A stretch of 64,000 nt of DNA from Streptomyces sp. OfavH-34-F (lineage in GTDB: Bacteria; Actinomycetota; Actinomycetes; Streptomycetales; Streptomycetaceae), in contig NZ_JAKRGC010000004.1 of the NCBI RefSeq assembly GCF_022347745.1, positions 20,895-84,894 on the forward strand, written 5' to 3'. The notes below the pieces were generated by a model. It made no database searches, was not told where the DNA came from, and was given only the letters and a program-made list of their open reading frames with translations. The number at the start of each line of letters is the position of its first letter. Position 1 is the stretch's first letter. Shown here piece by piece: positions 1 to 8,406 of the stretch. The translations under genes and the position numbers were made by a program.

Positions 1-492
1 CGCGACGACGAAGAAGGTGACGCGCCAGCCGGAGTGCAAACCGATGTACGTCCCCACCGGTACGCCCACGACGTTGGCGACGGTGAGGCCGGTGAACATC
101 AAGGCGATGGCCCCCGCCTTCTTCTGCGGGGCCACCAGATCGGCCGCCACGACCGCTCCGATGCCGAAGAAGGCGCCGTGGGCGAGCGAGGCGACCACCC
201 GGCCGACGATCATCACCTCGAAGACGGGCGCGCTCGCGGTCACCACATTACCCACGACGAACAGGCCCATGAGGATCATCAGCATCCGCTTACGGCTGAC
301 CCTCGTGCCGAGCACGGTCATCAGCGGGGCTCCCAGCACCACGCCGAGCGCGTATCCCGTGACGAGGAAGCCGGCGGCCGGAATGGACACCTGGAAGTCG
401 GCGGCCACCTCGGGAAGCAATCCCATGATCACGAACTCGGTCGTACCGATCCCGAAAGCCCCGATGGCCAGGGCGAGGAGCGCGAGTGGCAT
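1..492 (-). CDS. MFS transporter, DHA1/AraJ-like, truncated by window edge
   Basis: Major facilitator family exporter, N-terminal 164 residues only; the gene runs off the left edge of the window. The protein starts at an ATG (complement of 490-492) with MPLALLALAIGAFGIGTTEF, typical of DHA1-family sugar or drug efflux proteins. A conserved loop with GTRVSRKR follows the second membrane segment (family motif A position), and several hydrophobic helices are visible. It is divergent from the MarR-type regulator at 631, with a repeated operator-like sequence between them, so it is probably that regulator's target. The substrate cannot be told. Confidence 0.85.
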   Translation of the reverse strand, partial: MPLALLALAIGAFGIGTTEFVIMGLLPEVAADFQVSIPAAGFLVTGYALGVVLGAPLMTVLGTRVSRKRMLMILMGLFVVGNVVTASAPVFEVMIVGRVVASLAHGAFFGIGAVVAADLVAPQKKAGAIALMFTGLTVANVVGVPVGTYIGLHSGWRVTFFVVA

Positions 493-543
493 GGGTACAC
501 CTTCCCAAAAAGTTGCTACTGCACCTTACGGGCGTAGACAATA

Positions 544-585
544 ATTGCAGACGCCGATTAATTGCAAACGCCGACTATTGCGCAG
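544..585. promoter_or_regulatory. Repeated operator-like site between MFS and MarR genes
   Basis: A 17-bp unit, ATTGCAGACGCCGATTA, is followed directly by ATTGCAAACGCCGACTA (544-577), and a third partial copy ATTGCGCAG begins at 577. The AT-rich repeats lie in an otherwise GC-rich divergent intergenic region. MarR regulators usually bind such sites to repress themselves and a neighbouring exporter; that role here is inferred. Confidence 0.55.
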
Positions 586-630
586 CCTGGGTATCCTGGT
601 CATCAGCAGCTCCACCACGGAGGAGAGACC

Positions 631-1092
631 ATGACTGCCACGGACCCGGCTCTGACCGCCCTTTCCCAGAGCTGGATCGCGCTCTCGCTGCTCCACGGCA
701 GGATCGAGTCCCGCATCGAACGGGCGCTGCAGAGCGGCCACGACCTCAGCGTGCGGGAGTACTCCCTGCTGGACGTGCTCAGCCGACAGCACAGCGGACC
801 TGGCGGGCATCTGCAGATGAAGCAGGTCGCGGACTCCGTGGGGCTGAGCCAGAGCGCCACCACCCGGCTGGTCACCCGCCTGGAGGACCGCGGTCTGCTC
901 ACCCGCTATCTGTGCGACACCGACCGCAGGGGCATCTACACCGATGTCACCGAAGACGGACTGGCCCTGCTCTCCGAGGCCCGGCCGACCAATGACAGCG
1001 CCCTGCGAGCCGCGCTCGACGAAGCCGCCGAGAACCCCGAACTGGCCCCGTTGGTCAGGGCCGTGGAAGAACTGAAGACCGTCCCCGTGTAG
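631..1092 (+). CDS. MarR family transcriptional regulator
   Basis: A 153-residue winged-helix regulator. The start is the ATG at 631, preceded by GGAGGAG at a good distance; an upstream TTG at 562 would run through the repeat region and lacks such a site. The helix-turn-helix and wing are seen in MKQVADSVGLSQSATTRLVT followed by RLEDRGLL and CDTDRRG, the usual MarR DNA-recognition helix and wing. It lies divergent from an MFS exporter with repeats between, the classical arrangement of a ligand-responsive repressor and its efflux target. The ligand is unknown. Confidence 0.9.
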   Translation: MTATDPALTALSQSWIALSLLHGRIESRIERALQSGHDLSVREYSLLDVLSRQHSGPGGHLQMKQVADSVGLSQSATTRLVTRLEDRGLLTRYLCDTDRRGIYTDVTEDGLALLSEARPTNDSALRAALDEAAENPELAPLVRAVEELKTVPV

Positions 1093-1123
1093 CCGCGGGC
1101 CGCGACTGCGTAGGCTGCCGCTC

Positions 1124-1576
1124 ATGACCGACCTGGACATACGCCGTGCGACCGCTGACGATCTGGCCGCGATCGTCGCGCTGCTCGCCGACGACCCGCT
1201 GGGCGCCCAGCGCGAGTCTCCGGACGACCTCGCGCCGTACCGGACGGCGCTCCGGCGGCTGACCAACGATCCGCATCAGCATCTGATGGTGGCGGTGCGC
1301 CAGGAGCGCGTCGTCGGCACCCTCCAGCTCACCGTGATCCCCGGCCTGTCCCGGCGCGGTTCGACCCGCTCGGTGATCGAGGGCGTCCGCGTCCACGCGG
1401 ACGAACGGGGGAGCGGCCTCGGCACCCGGCTGATCCAGTGGGCCGTGGACGAGTCGCGCCGCCAGGGCTGCCAGCTGGTGCAACTCACCTCGGACACGAC
1501 CCGCACCGACGCGCATCGCTTCTACGAGCGCCTCGGCTTCGTCGCCAGCCATGTGGGATTCAAGCTCGCTCTCTGA
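1124..1576 (+). CDS. GNAT family N-acetyltransferase
   Basis: A 150-residue single-domain acetyltransferase of the GNAT fold, using acetyl-CoA on an unknown amine. The start of the family is seen in DIRRATADDL; motif A, the pyrophosphate-binding loop, is RGSGLGTRLIQWAVDE (about residues 92-107), and motif B ends with the common HRFYERLGF. The length is normal for a stand-alone GNAT. It sits 31 bp after the MarR gene on the same strand and could be cotranscribed with it, though no functional link can be shown. Confidence 0.9.
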   Translation: MTDLDIRRATADDLAAIVALLADDPLGAQRESPDDLAPYRTALRRLTNDPHQHLMVAVRQERVVGTLQLTVIPGLSRRGSTRSVIEGVRVHADERGSGLGTRLIQWAVDESRRQGCQLVQLTSDTTRTDAHRFYERLGFVASHVGFKLAL

Positions 1577-1602
1577 CTCCGCCGTACCGCCTGGGGGCCA
1601 CC

Positions 1603-2766
1603 GTGCAACGCATCAGTGACGAACAACGACGCATCCGGATCGGCCGCCGTCATCTGCTCGCCTCCGAGGCCCGGGCCTCCTCGCCCGTGGCCGTGGCCGA
1701 CGCCCTCGTCGCGCTCCACGCGACCGATGCGGCCACCGTGTTCCTGTCCGCCTGCGCCCGCCTTGCCGAACCCGGCGTCGCCGCGGTGGAGCGATGCCTC
1801 TACGAGGAGGTCTCGCTGGTGCGGATGCTGTCGCTGCGCAACACCCTCTTCGTCGTATCGGAGGGGGCGGCCCCCCACATCGAGGCTGCCAACGCGCGCG
1901 CCGTGGCCGCCAAGGAGCGCCGCACCCTGCTCAAGCACCTCCGGGAGGACGGCAACGGCCTGGACGAACACTGGCTCGACGAGGCCGAACGGAGCGCCCT
2001 CGCCTTCCTGGACAAGAGCGGACCGGTCTCGGGCAGCGAACTCGCCGCAGGGGTACCCGCCCTCCGCACCAAGATCACGGTGTTCCCCGGAAAGAAGCAG
2101 GAGACGGTCCAGGGCGTCGCCACACGGGTGATCCGGGTGCTGGCCGCAGAGGGCAGGATCCGCCGGGACCGGCCACGCGGCTCCTGGACCTCCAGCCAGT
2201 TCCGCTGGGCCCCCGCCCTCCCCCGCCCGGTCGAGGAAACCGCTCCGGCCCAGGCGGAGGTGGCCCTGCGCTGGCTCCGCGCCTACGGACCGGGCACCGA
2301 AGGCGATCTCAAGTGGTGGACCGGGTGGGGAGCGCGCGAGGTCCGGGCGGCGCTGGCGGCGGCCGGAGCCGTGGAGGTGCGGCTCGAGCACGGTGCTGCG
2401 GCGTGGGTCGCCCCCGGTGATACGGAGCCCGAGCCGGCCCCCGCCCCGTGGGCGGCCCTGCTGCCCGCGCTCGACCCGAGCGGGATGGGCTGGGCGGACC
2501 GCGACTTCCATCTGCCGGCCGAGCACCGGGCGGCCCTCTTCGACCGCTCGGGCAACATCGGACCCACGGTCTGGTGGAATGGCCGCATCGTGGGCGGCTG
2601 GGCGCAGCGAAGTGACGGCGAACTGACGTGGCGGCTACTGACTGATCCCGGTCGGGAGGCCACGGCCGCGATCGAGTCCGAGGCATCCCGACTGGCGTCC
2701 TGGGTGGGAGAGGCACGGATCACTCCGCGCTTCCGGACACCTCTGGAGCGGGAGCTGACGGCGTAG
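1603..2766 (+). CDS. Winged-helix DNA-binding domain protein (HTH_42, AlkZ-like)
   Basis: A 387-residue protein resembling the HTH_42 family, to which the DNA glycosylases AlkZ and YcaQ belong. I chose the GTG at 1603, which begins VQRISDEQRRIRIGRRH; an earlier in-frame start would overlap the GNAT gene deeply. Typical family features are the early ALHATDAATVFLSACARL segment, a mid-protein winged helix, and WTSSQFRW. AlkZ-type enzymes carry a catalytic QxQ or QxD motif where this protein reads HATD, so glycosylase activity is uncertain. It may be a variant subfamily acting on another lesion or a non-catalytic binder. Confidence 0.75.
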   Translation: MQRISDEQRRIRIGRRHLLASEARASSPVAVADALVALHATDAATVFLSACARLAEPGVAAVERCLYEEVSLVRMLSLRNTLFVVSEGAAPHIEAANARAVAAKERRTLLKHLREDGNGLDEHWLDEAERSALAFLDKSGPVSGSELAAGVPALRTKITVFPGKKQETVQGVATRVIRVLAAEGRIRRDRPRGSWTSSQFRWAPALPRPVEETAPAQAEVALRWLRAYGPGTEGDLKWWTGWGAREVRAALAAAGAVEVRLEHGAAAWVAPGDTEPEPAPAPWAALLPALDPSGMGWADRDFHLPAEHRAALFDRSGNIGPTVWWNGRIVGGWAQRSDGELTWRLLTDPGREATAAIESEASRLASWVGEARITPRFRTPLERELTA

Positions 2767-2772
2767 GACATG

Positions 2773-2804
2773 CGTCCGGCCGTTTCACGTGGAACGGCCG
2801 GACG
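2773..2804. terminator. Bidirectional terminator hairpin with parS-like apex
   Basis: Inverted arms CGTCCGGCCGTT (2773-2784) and AACGGCCGGACG (2793-2804) enclose TCACGTGG, giving a 12-bp stem between two convergent genes. The apex includes a near-parS sequence (see 2782-2795). Confidence 0.75.
2782..2795. other. Degenerate parS site (ParB binding)
   Basis: GTTTCACGTGGAAC differs by one base from the 14-bp Streptomyces parS palindrome GTTTCACGTGAAAC. It lies at the tip of the terminator hairpin between convergent genes. ParB binding here is plausible but weaker than at the exact sites. Confidence 0.5.
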
Positions 2805-2828
2805 TCGCTCCCGTCTCCTCCCGCCGCC

Positions 2829-4208
2829 TCAGTCCCCCAGGCCGCGCCAGCCCTCCGGGTCCACGCCGCCGGGTACGGGGGCCGCCGGCTCGTAGGGCTC
2901 CCGTGTGAAGACGAAGGACCCCAGGTCGAGATGGCTCACGCTGCCGTCCGTGTTCCGCACGACCCGCAGTGTCTCCCCCGCGTAGTAGCCGTCCAGGCCC
3001 ACCCAGGTCCCATCGGGACGTGCGACGAAGCGGGCGCCCCGGCCCTGGCCGTTCGCCGGGCGCAGGTCCAACCCGCGCCCGGCGGTCAGGCGCAGGATGT
3101 GGGGCCGGGTGGCCCAGTACCAGGCGCCGGTCAGGGCGAGGAGTTCCCCATCGACCTCGGGCAGCGGGCGCCACGGCTCCGGAATCCGGGGTTCGGCCTC
3201 GGCGACGATGTCCACGAGGTCGGCGGCGACCTCACCGATCGCCACCCCGGACGTCGCGTTGACGAGCACCACGGCGGCCACATCGTCCTCGGCGCTCACC
3301 CAGAGGGCGGCCAGGAAGCCGGGGAGCGAGCCGGTGTGCCCGATGAGGGTGCGCCCCTTCCTCCGGAGCAGCTGGAGCCCCAGGCCGTAGTGGTCGAGGC
3401 TTCCGGTCTCGGGAGCGGACGACGGCTGCTTCATCTCCTCGACCGACGCGGCGCAGAGCACACGGTCGTCCCCCTCGGCGAGGAAGCCCGCGAAGCGGAG
3501 CAGATCGGCGGTGGTGGACCAGAGCTGCCCGGCCGGGGCCATCAGCCCCAGGTCCTCCGCCGGCTCGGGAAGCATCGCGTCGGCCCAGGGGTGCACCGCC
3601 CAGCCGCCGGCATGCGGAGCCTGGGGGAGGAAGCTGGTGCGGTGCATGCCGAGGGGCTCCAGGATCTCCTGGCGCAGCACCTCCTCCCAGGACGCTCCGC
3701 GCACGGCTTCGATCAGCGAACCGAGGAGCGTGTACCCGGGATTGGAATAGTGGTGGCGCCGACCGGGCGGGTGCAGGGCGATCTGCTCACCGAGCACGTC
3801 CGCGAGGGTCGGGCGCAGGCTGCCGGGGGTCCGCTCCCACCACGGCGCGGTCGTCTCGGCTCCGAGGCCCGCGCTGTGACCCAGCAGTTGATGGACGGTC
3901 ACCTCGCCCGCGCCGGTGCCCGGAAGATGCTTCTCCAGCGGATCGGACAGATCGAGGAGCCCCTCGTCGCGCAGCCGCAGCACCAGCACCGCGGTGAACG
4001 TCTTGGTGAGGGAGCCGATCCTGAACTGTGTGTCCGGGTCGGGGGCGTGGCCCTCGACACAGCTGCGCGAGCCGTCCCAGACGGTCTGCCCCTGCCGCCG
4101 CACGGCGGCGACGAGAGAAGGAGTACGCCCTTCGGCCTGCGCCGTGGCGATGCGATGCAGCAACGCACGGCGGGTACCGGGGAGCAACGGTTCAACGGGA
4201 GAAGTCAT
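2829..4208 (-). CDS. Serine hydrolase, beta-lactamase class C family
   Basis: A 459-residue penicillin-binding/esterase-type serine hydrolase. The three active-site motifs are present: SLTK (SxxK, Ser66 and Lys69), YSN (residues 154-156) and HTG (291-293). About 110 residues of small beta-rich C-terminal domain follow. There is no signal peptide, so it is probably cytoplasmic and acts on small esters, amides or D-amino peptides rather than on the sacculus. The start is taken at the ATG at 4208; a TTG 9 bp upstream is also in frame. It converges with the HTH_42 gene over a terminator. The substrate is unknown. Confidence 0.88.
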   Translation of the reverse strand: MTSPVEPLLPGTRRALLHRIATAQAEGRTPSLVAAVRRQGQTVWDGSRSCVEGHAPDPDTQFRIGSLTKTFTAVLVLRLRDEGLLDLSDPLEKHLPGTGAGEVTVHQLLGHSAGLGAETTAPWWERTPGSLRPTLADVLGEQIALHPPGRRHHYSNPGYTLLGSLIEAVRGASWEEVLRQEILEPLGMHRTSFLPQAPHAGGWAVHPWADAMLPEPAEDLGLMAPAGQLWSTTADLLRFAGFLAEGDDRVLCAASVEEMKQPSSAPETGSLDHYGLGLQLLRRKGRTLIGHTGSLPGFLAALWVSAEDDVAAVVLVNATSGVAIGEVAADLVDIVAEAEPRIPEPWRPLPEVDGELLALTGAWYWATRPHILRLTAGRGLDLRPANGQGRGARFVARPDGTWVGLDGYYAGETLRVVRNTDGSVSHLDLGSFVFTREPYEPAAPVPGGVDPEGWRGLGD

Positions 4209-4278
4209 CACCCACAACTACCGCCCGCACTCCCGGATGGCGACTCCATTTCCCGCGCCGTATCCGCATCCGTCGGGA

Positions 4279-5757
4279 TCAGGTCTGGGCCATGTCCACG
4301 AAGCGTGAGTAGTGGCCCTGGAAGGCGACCGTGATCGTTGCCGTGGGACCGTTTCGGTGCTTCGCCACGATCAGGTCCGCTTCGCCGGCGCGCGGCGACT
4401 CCTTCTCGTACGCGTCCTCGCGGTGCAGCAGGATCACCATGTCGGCGTCCTGCTCGATGGAGCCGGACTCGCGCAGGTCGGAGACCATCGGCTTCTTGTC
4501 CGTGCGCTGCTCGGGCCCACGGTTCAGCTGGGAGAGCGCGATGACCGGGAGCTGCAGCTCCTTGGCCAGCAGCTTGAGGTTTCGCGACATGTCGGAGACC
4601 TCCTGCTGGCGGCTCTCGGCACGCTTCGAGCCGCCGGACTGCATCAGCTGCAGGTAGTCGATGACCACGAGCTTGAGGTCGTTGCGCTGCTTCAGCCGCC
4701 GGCACTTCGCCCGGATCTCCATCATGGAGAGGTTGGGGGAGTCGTCGATGTAGAGCGGGGCCGCGGAGACGTCCGGCATCCGCCGGGCCAGCCGCGTCCA
4801 GTCCTCGTCGGTCATCGTGCCGGAACGCATGTGGTGCAGGGCCACGCGCGCCTCGGCGGACAGCAGGCGCATGGCGATCTCGTTGCGCCCCATCTCCAGG
4901 GAGAAGATCACGCTGGGCATGTTGCTCTTGATCGAGCAGGCGCGGGCGAAGTCCAGCGCCAGGGTGGACTTACCCATGGCGGGACGGGCCGCGATGACCA
5001 CCATCTGGCCGGGATGCAGGCCGTTGGTCAGGGCGTCGAGGTCGGTGAAGCCCGTGGGCACCCCCGTCATCTCACCGCTGCGGGAGCCGATCGCCTCGAT
5101 CTCGTCGAGGGCGCCCTCCATGATGTCGCCGAGCGGGAGGTAGTCCTCGCTGGTCCGCTGCTCGGTGACGGCGTAGATCTCGGCCTGCGCGGAGTTGACG
5201 ATGTCGTCCACATCGCCGTCCGCCGCGTATCCCATTTGCGTGATCTTCGTACCGGCCTCGACGAGTCGCCGCAGGACGGCGCGCTCGTGGACGATCTCCG
5301 CGTAGTACGAGGCGTTGGCCGCCGTGGGGACCGACTGGACCAGCGTGTGCAGATACGGCGCCCCGCCCACCTTGGTGATCTCGCCGCGCTTGACCAGCTC
5401 GGCCGCCACGGTGATCGGGTCGGCCGGCTCACCCTTGGCGTAGAGGTCGAGGATCGCCTGGTAGACGGTTTCGTGAGCCGGGCGGTAGAAGTCGTGGGGC
5501 TTGAGGACCTCCACGACTTCGGCGATGGCGTCCTTGGAGAGGAGCATGCCGCCGAGCACGGACTGCTCCGCGTCGAGGTCCTGCGGCGGCACCCGTTCGA
5601 AACCCGCGGAGCCGCCTTCCCAGTCATGGCTCTCCCGGCCGCGGTCGTGCCGCTCGCTCCGGTCCCGGTCCTCACTCCTGCGCTGGCGGGAGACGGGCAG
5701 CCGGTCACTGGGGCCGGTGTCCGCCCAGGGATCGTCCAAGGGTTCGGGAATGCTCAC
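4279..5757 (-). CDS. dnaB: Replicative DNA helicase DnaB
   Basis: The hexameric 5'-3' helicase that unwinds DNA ahead of the replisome. The 492-residue reading starts at GTG 5757, preceded by GGGAGGAGGTGG; the frame stays open upstream but that part lacks family similarity. An N-terminal tail rich in Arg/Asp (residues 1-45) precedes the DnaB N-terminal domain (PPQDLDAEQSVLGGML) and the RecA-like core with Walker A ARPAMGKSTLA, Walker B LVVIDYLQLM and the arginine-finger region near the end. There is no intein. The upstream intergenic region holds a cluster of DnaA-box-like 9-mers, and the loader-type protein DciA is encoded 40 kb away beside oriC. Confidence 0.97.
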   Translation of the reverse strand: MSIPEPLDDPWADTGPSDRLPVSRQRRSEDRDRSERHDRGRESHDWEGGSAGFERVPPQDLDAEQSVLGGMLLSKDAIAEVVEVLKPHDFYRPAHETVYQAILDLYAKGEPADPITVAAELVKRGEITKVGGAPYLHTLVQSVPTAANASYYAEIVHERAVLRRLVEAGTKITQMGYAADGDVDDIVNSAQAEIYAVTEQRTSEDYLPLGDIMEGALDEIEAIGSRSGEMTGVPTGFTDLDALTNGLHPGQMVVIAARPAMGKSTLALDFARACSIKSNMPSVIFSLEMGRNEIAMRLLSAEARVALHHMRSGTMTDEDWTRLARRMPDVSAAPLYIDDSPNLSMMEIRAKCRRLKQRNDLKLVVIDYLQLMQSGGSKRAESRQQEVSDMSRNLKLLAKELQLPVIALSQLNRGPEQRTDKKPMVSDLRESGSIEQDADMVILLHREDAYEKESPRAGEADLIVAKHRNGPTATITVAFQGHYSRFVDMAQT

Positions 5758-5939
5758 CCGGCCACCTCCTCCCGTCCGCTCCGCGGACCTAGCCGTGCTC
5801 CTCTTTCTTACGGCACGGCACCGACAAACAACGGCCCCGACTCCGGTTCCGGTGTGTCGAGTTCTGCACTGTCGCAGAGCCGAAACAGGGTGGGGGCGCC
5901 GGACTACGGTAGGCGGCTCGGCACCGTCAGCCAATCTGG

Positions 5940-6028
5940 TTATCCACAGGCCCTGTGGACGAGCGCCCTGATGCTGTGGAGAACTCCTCAGAACCTGTGC
6001 ACGGACCGGGGGACAGCACTGTGGACAA
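5940..6028. promoter_or_regulatory. DnaA-box cluster upstream of dnaB and the MATE gene
   Basis: The 459-bp divergent gap 5758-6216 contains TTATCCACA (5940-5948) and, on the other strand, TCGTCCACA (5954-5962), TTCTCCACA (5975-5983) and TTGTCCACA (6020-6028). A weaker TCTTCCACA lies at 6194-6202. The first and last are exact matches to preferred actinobacterial DnaA boxes, and the density is comparable to oriC. Possible roles are DnaA control of dnaB transcription or DnaA titration. Nothing else was recognised in this gap. Confidence 0.7.
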
Positions 6029-6216
6029 ACTCATAGCCCTCCCATGAAGACCGCCCTGACCTGGAGCTTTTCCATCCACGGGCTGTGGGGGAGAAAAAGT
6101 TGGGCCGTCCGGCCGCGATCGTGGCGCCTCCTGCACGGGAGTGACCTACAGCCGCGTAGATGTAAGGACTCCTGACTGATTGCATCTATTACCTGTGGAA
6201 GATTAGATTGGCTGCC

Positions 6217-7551
6217 ATGATCCAGCCACCGGGAGCCTCTTCTTCCCGTCGCCGCCACGACCGCGAGATCATCGCGCTCGCCGTCCCGGCCTTCGGCGCC
6301 CTTGTGGCCGAGCCGCTGTTCGTCATGGTCGACAGTGCGATCGTCGGCCACCTCGGCACTCCCCAACTCGCGGGACTGGCCGTCGCCGCCGCCCTGCTGA
6401 CGACCGCGGTGAGCATCTTCGTCTTCCTCGCCTACGCCACCACGGCGGCCGTCGCCAGACGGGTGGGCGCCGGCGATCTGGCCGCCGCGATCCGCCAGGG
6501 CATGGACGGCATCTGGCTGGCGGTCCTGCTGGGGATCGCCGTCATCGCGCTGACGCTCCCCCTGGCCCCCTGGCTCGTCGACGCGTTCGGCGCCTCCTCC
6601 ACGGCGGCACCCCACGCCATCACGTATCTCCGTATCTCCAGCCTCGGCATCCCCGCGATGCTGGTGGTCCTGGCCGCGACCGGCGTCCTCCGGGGCCTCC
6701 AGGACACCCGTACTCCGCTCTACGTCGCCATCGGAGGGTTCGCCGCCAACGCGGCCCTCAACGCCGTTCTCGTCTACGGCGCCGGTCTGGGAATCGCCGG
6801 ATCGGCCTGGGGAACGGTCATAGCCCAGCTCGCGATGGCCGCCGCCTACCTCGTCGTGGTCGTACGCGGCGCCCGCAGGCACGGCGCGTCCCTACGGCCC
6901 GATGCCGCCGGTATCCGGGCCTGCGCACAAGCGGGCGCGCCCCTGCTGGTCCGTACCCTGTCGCTCCGCGCCGTCCTGCTCATCGCCACGGCGGTGGCCG
7001 CTCGGCTCGGGGACACCGACATCGCCGCGCATCAGATCGTCCTGTCCCTGTGGAGCCTGATGGCCTTCGCCCTCGACGCCATCGCCATCGCCGGACAGGC
7101 CATCATCGGCCGGTACCTCGGTGCGAACGACGTGGGGGGCGCCCGCGAGGCCTGTCGCCGGATGGTGGAGTGGGGCGTCGCGGCCGGTGTGGTCCTGGGC
7201 GTGCTGATCGTCCTGGCCCGTCCGCTCTTCGTACCGCTGTTCACCAGCGACACCGCGGTCCAGGACGCCCTCCTCCCCGCGCTCCTGGTGGTCGCCGCCA
7301 CTCAGCCGATCGCCGGTGTCGTCTTCGTTCTGGACGGAGTCCTGATGGGTGCCGGGGACGGGCCCTACCTGGCCTGGGCGATGTTGCTGACCCTGGCCGT
7401 CTTCGCTCCGGCAGCCCTCCTGGTCCCCACCCTGGGCGGCGGGCTCGGGGCCCTGTGGTGTGCGATGGCACTCATGATGATCGTGCGGATGGCGACGCTC
7501 TGGCTCCGTACCCGCTCGGGCAAGTGGCTGGTCACCGGCGCGACCCGCTGA
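6217..7551 (+). CDS. MATE family efflux transporter (DinF-like)
   Basis: A 444-residue integral membrane exporter of the multidrug and toxic compound extrusion family. About twelve hydrophobic helices span the protein, starting with REIIALAVPAFGALVAEPLF, whose AEPLF segment is the hallmark of the DinF branch; later LGDTDIAAHQIV and GQAIIGRYLGA are also characteristic. I took the ATG at 6217; a TTG 9 bp upstream is possible. It is divergent from dnaB and shares its DnaA-box-rich promoter region. The substrate is unknown, presumably a cationic or oxidised compound driven out by a sodium or proton gradient. Confidence 0.92.
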   Translation: MIQPPGASSSRRRHDREIIALAVPAFGALVAEPLFVMVDSAIVGHLGTPQLAGLAVAAALLTTAVSIFVFLAYATTAAVARRVGAGDLAAAIRQGMDGIWLAVLLGIAVIALTLPLAPWLVDAFGASSTAAPHAITYLRISSLGIPAMLVVLAATGVLRGLQDTRTPLYVAIGGFAANAALNAVLVYGAGLGIAGSAWGTVIAQLAMAAAYLVVVVRGARRHGASLRPDAAGIRACAQAGAPLLVRTLSLRAVLLIATAVAARLGDTDIAAHQIVLSLWSLMAFALDAIAIAGQAIIGRYLGANDVGGAREACRRMVEWGVAAGVVLGVLIVLARPLFVPLFTSDTAVQDALLPALLVVAATQPIAGVVFVLDGVLMGAGDGPYLAWAMLLTLAVFAPAALLVPTLGGGLGALWCAMALMMIVRMATLWLRTRSGKWLVTGATR

Positions 7552-7590
7552 TTCGGTCCGATAACCGGCCGCGCCGTACTCCGCCCTCGT

Positions 7591-7604
7591 GTTTCACGTG
7601 AAAC
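7591..7604. other. parS site (exact)
   Basis: GTTTCACGTGAAAC, the exact ParB-binding palindrome, in the gap between the convergent MATE and rplI genes and 4 bp from their shared terminator. Confidence 0.9.
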
Positions 7605-7608
7605 GGCG

Positions 7609-7636
7609 AAGGGCCGCACCCGGAGGTGCGGCCCTT
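7609..7636. terminator. Bidirectional terminator between MATE gene and rplI
   Basis: AAGGGCCGCACC (7609-7620) and GGTGCGGCCCTT (7625-7636) form a 12-bp perfect stem with loop CGGA. Position between converging genes suggests use in both directions. Confidence 0.8.
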
Positions 7637-7661
7637 CACTGTTCTGCTGAGGTGCGGCCGA

Positions 7662-8108
7662 TCAGGCGGCGACGACCTCGATGCCGAGCTTCGCAGCGAC
7701 CTCGGGGTGCAGACGCACGGACACCTGGTGCCCGCCGAGCGTCTTGATCGGCGAGCCGAGCTCGACGCGACGCTTGTCGACGTCCGGACCACCGGCGGCC
7801 TTGATCGCCGAGGCGATGTCGGCCGGGGTGACGGAGCCGAAGAGGCGGCCGGCGTCGCCGGAGCGAACGGCCAGACGGACCTTGACGGCCTCCAGCTTCG
7901 CCTTGACCTCGTTGGCCTGCTCGATCGTGGCGATCTCGTGGATCTTGCGGGCGCGGCGGATCTGCGCCACGTCCTTCTCGCCACCCTTGGTCCAGCGGAT
8001 GGCGAAGCCACGCGGAACCAGGTAGTTACGGGCGTACCCGTCCTTGACGTCGACGACGTCGCCCGCAGCACCGAGGCCGGTGACCTCGTGGGTGAGGATG
8101 ATCTTCAT
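7662..8108 (-). CDS. rplI: 50S ribosomal protein bL9
   Basis: Ribosomal protein bL9, 148 residues, the normal length. It has the conserved N-terminal domain [19 protein letters not shown] with [11 protein letters not shown], a long connecting helix rich in Lys and Glu, and a C-terminal rRNA-binding domain. It binds 23S rRNA near the L1 stalk and helps keep the reading frame. It is last in the rpsF-ssb-rpsR-rplI operon, 18 bp downstream of rpsR, and is followed by a strong hairpin. Confidence 0.98.
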   Translation of the reverse strand: MKIILTHEVTGLGAAGDVVDVKDGYARNYLVPRGFAIRWTKGGEKDVAQIRRARKIHEIATIEQANEVKAKLEAVKVRLAVRSGDAGRLFGSVTPADIASAIKAAGGPDVDKRRVELGSPIKTLGGHQVSVRLHPEVAAKLGIEVVAA

Positions 8109-8126
8109 GATTCGGTCACCCTTCCC

Positions 8127-8363
8127 TTATCGCGCGGTGGACGTGTAGGGCAGCAGCGCCATCTCACGGCTGTTCTTGACTGCCGTGGCGACGTCACGCT
8201 GGTGCTGCGTGCAGTTGCCGGTGACGCGGCGGGCACGGATCTTGCCGCGGTCGGAAATGAACTTCCGCAGCATGTTCGTGTCCTTGTAGTCCACGTACTG
8301 GGTCTTGTCCTTGCAGAACGCGCAGACCTTCTTCTTAGGCTTGCGCACAGGCGGCTTCGCCAT
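8127..8363 (-). CDS. rpsR: 30S ribosomal protein bS18
   Basis: Small-subunit protein bS18, 78 residues, partner of bS6 on the platform of the 30S subunit. The sequence includes [19 protein letters not shown] and [15 protein letters not shown], with a CxxC pair plus a third Cys. This matches the zinc-binding (C+) version of S18; streptomycetes usually carry a second, zinc-independent paralogue elsewhere, not seen here. It lies between ssb and rplI in the operon. Confidence 0.97.
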   Translation of the reverse strand: MAKPPVRKPKKKVCAFCKDKTQYVDYKDTNMLRKFISDRGKIRARRVTGNCTQHQRDVATAVKNSREMALLPYTSTAR

Positions 8364-8406
8364 GGTGTTTCTCCTGTGTGATCAAGAAGTGGGGGTACGA
8401 ACTCCC

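Noticed and set aside
4312..6036. Long open frame antisense to dnaB
   Set aside because: High-GC third positions create long mirror frames; the dnaB protein on the other strand has full family similarity and this one has none.
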